From NCBI GenBank assembly GCA_023415715.1, contig JAEZJP010000285.1, positions 1-56,892 on the forward strand: 56,892 nt of DNA, read 5' to 3'. The DNA comes from Bacillota bacterium. Lineage in GTDB: Bacteria > Bacillota > Clostridia > Christensenellales > Aristaeellaceae. The position numbers and the translations under genes were made by a program. Below the pieces are notes generated by a model. That model made no database searches, had not been told where the DNA came from, and saw only the letters and a list, made by a program, of their open reading frames with translations. Numbering within the stretch: position 1 is the stretch's first letter; the number at the start of each line of letters is the position of its first letter. Shown piece by piece: positions 51,889-56,892 of the stretch.

Positions 51889-52740
51889 CTATCCCTTCAG
51901 GCCGGTGAGGGAGATACCCTCGATCAACTGCTTCTGTCCAAACAGGAATACAACCAGGCACGGGATAATGACCACTGTGGATGCGGCCATGACCAGGTTC
52001 CACTTGGTGGAATATTCGCCACGGAACTGCAATAGACCTATGGCCAGAGTGAATTTCTTGGGATCATTCAGGTAGATGATGGGGCCGAAGTAATCGTTCC
52101 ATACCCCCAGGAAGGTGAACAGTGCCACCACTACGATGGCCGGGCGGGAAAGCGGCACGATGATTCTTAAGTAGATTTGCAGGTTGCTTGCACCGTCCAC
52201 AAAGGCGGCCTCATCCAACTCCATGGGAATGGAGTTGTAAAACTGCCTAAGGAGAAAAATATTAAATATGCCACCGCCGAAAAAGGAGGGTAAAATCAGC
52301 GGCCAGAATGTGTTCACACGGTTAAGGGCACCCCAGGCCAGATAAGTCGGGATCAGGGTGACCGCGCCGGGCAGCATCATGGCGCTCATCAGGATCCCGA
52401 AGATCACGTTCCGGCCACGCCATTTCACCCTGGAAAAGGAGTACGCCGCCAGGGTTGATGTGAGGATCGTTCCTAAAAGAACTCCGCCCATAACGATCAA
52501 AGTGTTCATAAGGTATCTGAGGAACGGAACAAACTGCAATGCGTCGGTATAATTCTTCCATAACAGTGTGGAAGGCCAGATGATGAAAGGCCTGACCTGT
52601 ACGATCTGCGTGCTTTTCATAAAGGAGGAACGCACCATCCACGCCAGGGGCAAAAGGCAGAACATAGACAAAAGGATTGCTGTGGCGTACATCACAGTCC
52701 GCCAGAAGATTTTGCCGGGCTTTGCCCTTCGCTTGCTCAT
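51889..52740 (-). CDS. Carbohydrate ABC importer permease (MalG type)
   Basis: 283 residues; the ATG overlaps the MalF-type stop by 4 nt, indicating translational coupling. Six membrane helices, the first at about 12-32 (VMYATAILLSMFCLLPLAWM). The EAA loop is EAAFVDGASNLQIYLRIIVP, the ATPase contact. The end (QKQLIEGISLTGLKG) is typical of CUT1 MalG-type permeases. It works with 52737-53681 and the binding protein 53792-55129. No ATPase gene is in the unit, so a shared MsmK/UgpC-type ATPase encoded elsewhere must power it. Confidence 0.92.
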   Translation of the reverse strand: MSKRRAKPGKIFWRTVMYATAILLSMFCLLPLAWMVRSSFMKSTQIVQVRPFIIWPSTLLWKNYTDALQFVPFLRYLMNTLIVMGGVLLGTILTSTLAAYSFSRVKWRGRNVIFGILMSAMMLPGAVTLIPTYLAWGALNRVNTFWPLILPSFFGGGIFNIFLLRQFYNSIPMELDEAAFVDGASNLQIYLRIIVPLSRPAIVVVALFTFLGVWNDYFGPIIYLNDPKKFTLAIGLLQFRGEYSTKWNLVMAASTVVIIPCLVVFLFGQKQLIEGISLTGLKG

Positions 52741-53681
52741 TCGTTCTGCCCCCCTTCATAGTACACCCAGAGCTTGCTGGTTTTGAAGATCACCAGGGAC
52801 AAAATCATGATAACCAGGAACAGAAGCCACGCCTGCGCGGATGCAAGGCCCATCTCCATATGGGTGAAAGCGGTTCGCCACAAGTTATAGACGTAGAATA
52901 GAGAGGAGTTGTTGGGGCCGCCCTGGGTCATGATGTATGCTGATCCGAATACCTGGAACGCGCTGATCATACCCATGACAAAATTAAAAAACAAGGTGGG
53001 GGAGATCATCGGCAAGGTGATGTACAGAAATTTGTGAAACGAATTGCCGCCGTCCACCTCCAGTGCCTCGTAATAATGGCGCGGTATATTCTGCAGGCCG
53101 GCCAGAAAGATGACCATGGTGGAACCGGTGCCGAACAATCCCATAAAAACGATGGAAGGTATGACGGAGTTTTCGGCATAGATCCACTGGCTGGTCGGCA
53201 AACCAAGGTTCTTTAAAACCATATTGAAAATGCCGAAATTCGGGTTCATCATCAGCATCCAGACAAAGCTGGACGCCACGCCGGGAACGATGGAAGGTAC
53301 GTAAAAAATGGACCTGAACAGGGCTCTGCATTTCATTTGATTATTCAGCAGCATCGCGACGGCAAAAGCAAAGATCAAATTGGCGGGTACAGACAAAAGA
53401 ACATAATATGCCGTGGCTTTTACAGACGGCCAGAACCATGGATCGGTGCCGCTGAACAACTTCACATAGTTGTCCAGCCCCAGCCATGTTGGGGTAGAGA
53501 TGATTTTGTAATCCATAAAGCTGAAGATCAGGCTGGCCACCATAGGACCCACCGTAAAGATCAGAAAGCCAAGGATCGCAGGCATAGCAAACGTTACGCC
53601 CACAATCTGGCGTTTGCGCGCTATGGTACCGTAGGTTGTGCGAGGGCGTTTGGCCTTCAAGGAGGATAAGGCCTGCGTCAT
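52737..53681 (-). CDS. Carbohydrate ABC importer permease (MalF/UgpA type)
   Basis: 314 residues, ATG 53681 with AAGGAG upstream. Six membrane helices, the first at about 29-50 (VGVTFAMPAILGFLIFTVGP). The EAA loop reads YYEALEVDGGNSFHKFLYIT, followed by LPMISPTLFFNFVMGMISAF and a tail ending in WVYYEGGQNE. It is a CUT1-type permease, partner of the MalG-type gene that overlaps its end. Expression is likely lower than the binding protein's because of the stem-loop in the 110-bp gap upstream. Confidence 0.92.
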   Translation of the reverse strand: MTQALSSLKAKRPRTTYGTIARKRQIVGVTFAMPAILGFLIFTVGPMVASLIFSFMDYKIISTPTWLGLDNYVKLFSGTDPWFWPSVKATAYYVLLSVPANLIFAFAVAMLLNNQMKCRALFRSIFYVPSIVPGVASSFVWMLMMNPNFGIFNMVLKNLGLPTSQWIYAENSVIPSIVFMGLFGTGSTMVIFLAGLQNIPRHYYEALEVDGGNSFHKFLYITLPMISPTLFFNFVMGMISAFQVFGSAYIMTQGGPNNSSLFYVYNLWRTAFTHMEMGLASAQAWLLFLVIMILSLVIFKTSKLWVYYEGGQNE

Positions 53682-53717
53682 AGTGTTACTCCTTCTTTCT
53701 TAAGGCCGTTATATGAG

Positions 53718-53773
53718 GCGGGGGCCCCGCCGATCAGATGCCGGTTCTTCTCTGATTCAGCGGCAGCCCCCGC
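53718..53773 (-). other. Intercistronic stem-loop after the carbohydrate-binding protein gene
   Basis: GCGGGGGC (53718-53725) pairs with GCCCCCGC (53766-53773); inside, GCCG/CGGC and ATCAGA/TCTGAT continue the stem with small bulges. No T-run. Position between binding protein and permease genes matches the stem-loops at 13855-13890 and 37074-37103. Confidence 0.65.
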
Positions 53774-53791
53774 TTGCATTAATTTGTGGTT

Positions 53792-55129
53792 TTATTTGTC
53801 GTAACGGCCTTCAAACAGCGGCGTTACCTGGTCCTTGACGGAAGCAAGGGCTTCTGCCGCAGTTTTTTCACCCAGCCAGACGGTGTCCAGCGCCGGGGAA
53901 ATAATGGCTTCCATCTTGGGGAAGTTCTTTACGTAGAACTGCCACAGGGGTTGCGCATATTTGAGCATGCCTTCCACCACTACGGGTACATAATGATCAG
54001 GATGGGCGTCGGTCTGTGCCCACTTGGCAATGAGGTCGGGGTTGGTATACCATTCGGTGGACATGGGCATCCACAAACCGTTGTTGATCATGGAAAGGGT
54101 GTTCTCGGGATCCGCCATGAACTTGTAGAATTCCCAGGCTTCTTTGGGATGCTGTGTGCTGCTGAGAATGGACAGGCAGCCGCCCATCAAACGGGTGAAA
54201 GGCTTGTCAATTTTGGGGCAGGGCATGATATCGTAATCCACGCCTTCGGCCATCAGGCTCAGGTTGTTCCAGTGGCCGTCGATGGCCATGGCGTACGCGC
54301 CGGTGGCAAAGGCATCCACCATACCTGGCATGGAAGAGGACTCCGTGGGGGAGGGAGCAACCTTGTGCACATAGATCAGGTCGGCGATCTTCTGGATGGC
54401 ATCAGCCATGGCGGGATCGTCAAAGATGTTAAGTGCGGTGCCGTCGGCATTGGTATAGTCGGCGCCGGCGGAACCCATCAGAACGCTGTAGCCGGTGGCG
54501 AACCAACGGGGCGCGGTGCAGCCCCACTGCACGACGTTGTTGCGGTCAAAGGCGGGGTCGTTGGCGTTGCGGCCCTGGTTGTCCAGCGTCAAAAGCTTGG
54601 CGTTGGCAACGAACTCGTCCCATGTCCAGGCGTTTTCATAGCTGTCGGCGGGGGTGATGCCGGCGGCTTCCAGAGCGGGCTTGGAATAGTACAGGCATAC
54701 AACCTGCGGCCCCAGGGCATAGCCCATGCGCTTGTCGGGCGCCCAGTTGTAGGCCAGGCTTTCCAAAATGGGATGCTCGGCATAGGTGGGATCGGCTTCC
54801 TGCAGTTCGTACAGGTTGTAGACCTTGCCCTCCTCAGCCAGGGTGAAGGCGATGGTGGAGGATTCCAGAATGGCCACATCGGGGGCGGTGCCGCCGGCGA
54901 TCATGGCTGTGAGCTTTGTGTCGTACTCGGAGGGGATGTTGACCATTTCGATTTTGATGTTGGGATGCAGTTCCTCAAACTTTGCGATCGCGACGTTGTA
55001 AGCATCCAGCGTCTCGCCGCCGTCCCAGTTGGAGAAGCGGATCGTTACCTGCTCTTCGCCGATGGCCGTAACCATAAGCATCGGAAGAAGCAGAGCGATC
55101 GCCAGGAACAGTACCAAAGCCTTCTTCAT
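53792..55129 (-). CDS. Carbohydrate ABC solute-binding protein (SBP_bac_1)
   Basis: 445 residues from ATG 55129, with AAGGAGG 8 nt upstream; the longer frame start at 55177 has no such site. Signal peptide MKKALVLFLAIALLLPMLMV, cut likely after AIG; no lipobox Cys. The CUT1 binding-protein pattern is seen: VTIRFSNWDGGETLDAYNVA, then KIEMVNIPSEYDTKLTAMIA and GTAPDVAILESSTIAFTLAE, with Trp-rich clefts later (YENAWTWDEFVANAKLL). It delivers an oligosaccharide to the MalF/MalG-type permeases. The GH127 enzyme downstream suggests arabinose-containing plant glycans as cargo. Confidence 0.92.
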   Translation of the reverse strand: MKKALVLFLAIALLLPMLMVTAIGEEQVTIRFSNWDGGETLDAYNVAIAKFEELHPNIKIEMVNIPSEYDTKLTAMIAGGTAPDVAILESSTIAFTLAEEGKVYNLYELQEADPTYAEHPILESLAYNWAPDKRMGYALGPQVVCLYYSKPALEAAGITPADSYENAWTWDEFVANAKLLTLDNQGRNANDPAFDRNNVVQWGCTAPRWFATGYSVLMGSAGADYTNADGTALNIFDDPAMADAIQKIADLIYVHKVAPSPTESSSMPGMVDAFATGAYAMAIDGHWNNLSLMAEGVDYDIMPCPKIDKPFTRLMGGCLSILSSTQHPKEAWEFYKFMADPENTLSMINNGLWMPMSTEWYTNPDLIAKWAQTDAHPDHYVPVVVEGMLKYAQPLWQFYVKNFPKMEAIISPALDTVWLGEKTAAEALASVKDQVTPLFEGRYDK

Positions 55130-55236
55130 GGTGGAACCTCCTTGTTTTTTGTCGGTCGCGGACTTATGTCCATGCATTCATCATAGCGGGTAAATGTAGC
55201 AATTTCCATTGGATAAAGAAGCGATAATTGTACAAA

Positions 55237-56892
55237 TCACCGTTCATTCACAGCCGTCTTTTGTGGGATCACAAGTGTGACGCGGCTGCCGCTTTGCGCG
55301 CTTAAATCAAGATGGATATCCGCCCCTTCGCCATAGATCAGCTTCATCCGCTGGTAGGCATTGGATAGGCCGATATGTCGGTCAGTGGGGGATTCGCGCA
55401 TTTCCCGGAGCACTTTTTCCACATCCATCCCTCTGCCGTTATCCTCTACGGAAAGGCGGAGATTCTGTCCGTCCAAATGGGCCGACAGCTTGATCAGGCC
55501 ATGGGGGATGGAACCGATATATCCGTGCACAAAGCAGTTTTCTACAATGGGCTGCAATATCAGCTTGGGTACATCACAATGAAGGGCTTCTTCCGCAACA
55601 TCGTATTCTACTTGAAACATGCCCTCAAAGCGCCCTTCCATAACAGTTAGGAAGCTTTTCAGCCAGTCCACCTCCTCTTGGAGGCTGACCAGGCCGTTGC
55701 TTTGCTTCAGCGTGTATTGAAGCATTCTGGAAAGAGCGGCGATCAATTGCGCCAGCTCCTTCTGACCATTCTCCAGGGCGATGAGGTTCATGACATTCAG
55801 CGTATTGTACAAAAAGTGCGGGTTCAGCTGCAGATTCAGCGCAGCCAACTGGGATTGGGTTTCCTTGAGCGTGATGGCATAATTCTCGTGGATCAGGCGC
55901 TGGATCTCACTTCCCATTTGATTAAAGGCGCTGGTCAATTCCCAGAATTCTTTTTCTTCCGGCACCTGCATGCGTACTGAAAAGTCACCGGCCGCCACCT
56001 TATGCACGGCGCCCGTCATAGCCGCGATGGGCTTTGTGACGCCCCGCGTCACAAGATACGCCATTGCAAGTGAAACCCCAAGCAGCATGGCGATCCAGCC
56101 AAAGAGCAGATTGAAAGCACGGCGGGTGGTATTTCCCACAATATCGGTAAGGGGAATATCGCAGGTAATATACCATCCCGGACAGGCGATGGGGGAAATG
56201 AAAGCCATACGGCTGGCGGAACCTTCCCCATAGATGGCTGAGCCCTCCTCCGCAGAGGTATACAGCGCCGGAAAATCCGGATCATCCGGCGCGCTGTCAT
56301 AGAACGATGTGCGTCCGGAGGAAAGGAGCCGGTAGCGCAGACGGTCATAGCCGATGTTGTCCCCAATCCAGTCCTTCAGGATACCCGCCTGAAAGTTGAC
56401 CATAATGACGGGGCGCTCGGCGGAGGCGGGAAGCACCCGCAGTGTATTGTTTTCATAATACATGAAGTTCAATTGCCGGACGGCGGAAAATACAAACCTG
56501 GCGTTTTGCAGGCGGCTTGTGTTTTGAAAAGCCGATAATTGAAAAACGCTTCCCAAATCATAAACGGGGAACCATACCGTGGCGTAGTTGGCACTCACGG
56601 CAGCTTTAAAAATACTTGAGGTTTGAAAGACCGCCGGGCTTACGGCAGGCGATTGGGTAGAGATCAGCCCGCCCAGGACATAAGGCCTGGTATAGAACAG
56701 ATACGTATCAATATCCTCCTGCCTTAAGTACCTGCCGATGGTGTTGCCCAAGGACCTTGTGTTCAGGAAGATATCTCTGGCCTCCAACGATTTGCCGTTT
56801 TGCTTTTCAATAAAAAAATCGGTCAGATTGCTGTCCATGGTCATCTGGTCCAAAGCGTCGCTGATGGTGACCAGCTTTTGGTTGATTCGCTG
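55237..56892 (-). CDS. YesM-type sensor histidine kinase (5' end outside the window)
   Basis: At least 552 residues are visible; the frame stays open to the window end, so the start lies beyond it. An extracytoplasmic sensor region is followed by a membrane helix (NLLFGWIAMLLGVSLAMAYL), a HAMP domain (GVTKPIAAMTGAVHKVAAGD), the phosphoacceptor helix of the LytS/YesM family (QLNPHFLYNTLNVMNL), and an ATPase domain with the N box LQPIVENCFVHG and G box VEDNGRGMD. The partner AraC-type response regulator is probably encoded upstream, outside the window. Such pairs sense extracellular sugars and switch on the neighbouring importer operon, here the genes 55129 to 46774. Confidence 0.92.
   Translation of the reverse strand, partial: QRINQKLVTISDALDQMTMDSNLTDFFIEKQNGKSLEARDIFLNTRSLGNTIGRYLRQEDIDTYLFYTRPYVLGGLISTQSPAVSPAVFQTSSIFKAAVSANYATVWFPVYDLGSVFQLSAFQNTSRLQNARFVFSAVRQLNFMYYENNTLRVLPASAERPVIMVNFQAGILKDWIGDNIGYDRLRYRLLSSGRTSFYDSAPDDPDFPALYTSAEEGSAIYGEGSASRMAFISPIACPGWYITCDIPLTDIVGNTTRRAFNLLFGWIAMLLGVSLAMAYLVTRGVTKPIAAMTGAVHKVAAGDFSVRMQVPEEKEFWELTSAFNQMGSEIQRLIHENYAITLKETQSQLAALNLQLNPHFLYNTLNVMNLIALENGQKELAQLIAALSRMLQYTLKQSNGLVSLQEEVDWLKSFLTVMEGRFEGMFQVEYDVAEEALHCDVPKLILQPIVENCFVHGYIGSIPHGLIKLSAHLDGQNLRLSVEDNGRGMDVEKVLREMRESPTDRHIGLSNAYQRMKLIYGEGADIHLDLSAQSGSRVTLVIPQKTAVNER

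Noticed and set aside
53786..55186. Long open frame (466 codons) on the plus strand across the carbohydrate-binding protein gene
   Set aside because: Antisense of a recognised binding protein; low-complexity Gly/Val/His composition, no start signal.
1..56892. tRNA, rRNA, CRISPR, prophage or transposase genes
   Set aside because: None recognised on either strand; only MITE-like repeats without a transposase were seen.

Overview
The window looks like part of the chromosome of a strictly anaerobic, carbohydrate-fermenting member of the Clostridia (Bacillota). The grounds are two oxygen-sensitive glycyl radical enzyme (GRE) systems, a HelD helicase, a YesM-type sensor kinase, a clostridial-type Ser/Thr kinase with its partner HTH regulator, a NusG domain II protein, and AGGAGG-type ribosome binding sites throughout. 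The species cannot be fixed from sequence alone. All three ABC solute-binding proteins have signal peptides without a lipobox, which is unusual for a monoderm. No tRNA, rRNA, CRISPR array, transposase or integrase was recognised.

Layout. 1-4668: truncated AraC-type regulator (-), then a GRE, its activase and a ribokinase (+). 4669-5755: palindromic MITE-like repeats around a small unknown gene. 5756-15954: one leftward unit with a Dpp/Opp-type ABC importer, a TIM-barrel isomerase and a GH38 alpha-mannosidase, read as oligosaccharide uptake and breakdown. 16419-19437: small XRE regulator, CheW and a chemoreceptor. 19454-21253: two truncated glycoside hydrolase genes joined head to head, a rearrangement scar. 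21502-24072: HelD and an acyl-carrier-like protein that lacks the phosphopantetheine serine.

24087-34893 is the most unusual region. An HTH regulator and a membrane-anchored Ser/Thr kinase with leucine-rich repeats (-) diverge from a rightward operon: dynamin-like GTPase 1, zinc-ribbon membrane protein, dynamin-like GTPase 2, an unknown two-helix membrane protein, an Hsp70/actin-fold ATPase with a hydrophobic C-terminal region, a DUF697-like hydrophobic protein and a tiny ORF. I read it as a candidate membrane-remodelling or membrane-defence system under kinase control; this is inference.

34975-35675: AraC-family pseudogene. 35929-40626: ribose-type sugar ABC transporter. 40697-44093: NusG_II protein, MerR regulator and an exported FMN/FAD reductase, with a textbook MerR promoter/operator (19-bp spacer) in front of the reductase. 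44243-45550: secreted SH3-like protein. 45660-46785: fragments of a solute-binding protein, a four-carbon-acid-sugar kinase and a PdxA-like dehydrogenase, a decayed catabolic operon. 46774-56892: leftward unit with a YesM-type kinase (cut by the window end), a carbohydrate ABC importer, GH127 beta-L-arabinofuranosidase, a second GRE with an uncommon active-site sequence, and its activase.

Overall the window mixes plant/host glycan catabolism cassettes, each with its own transporter, hydrolase or GRE, with a chemotaxis pair, an exported reductase and one dynamin-centred island.
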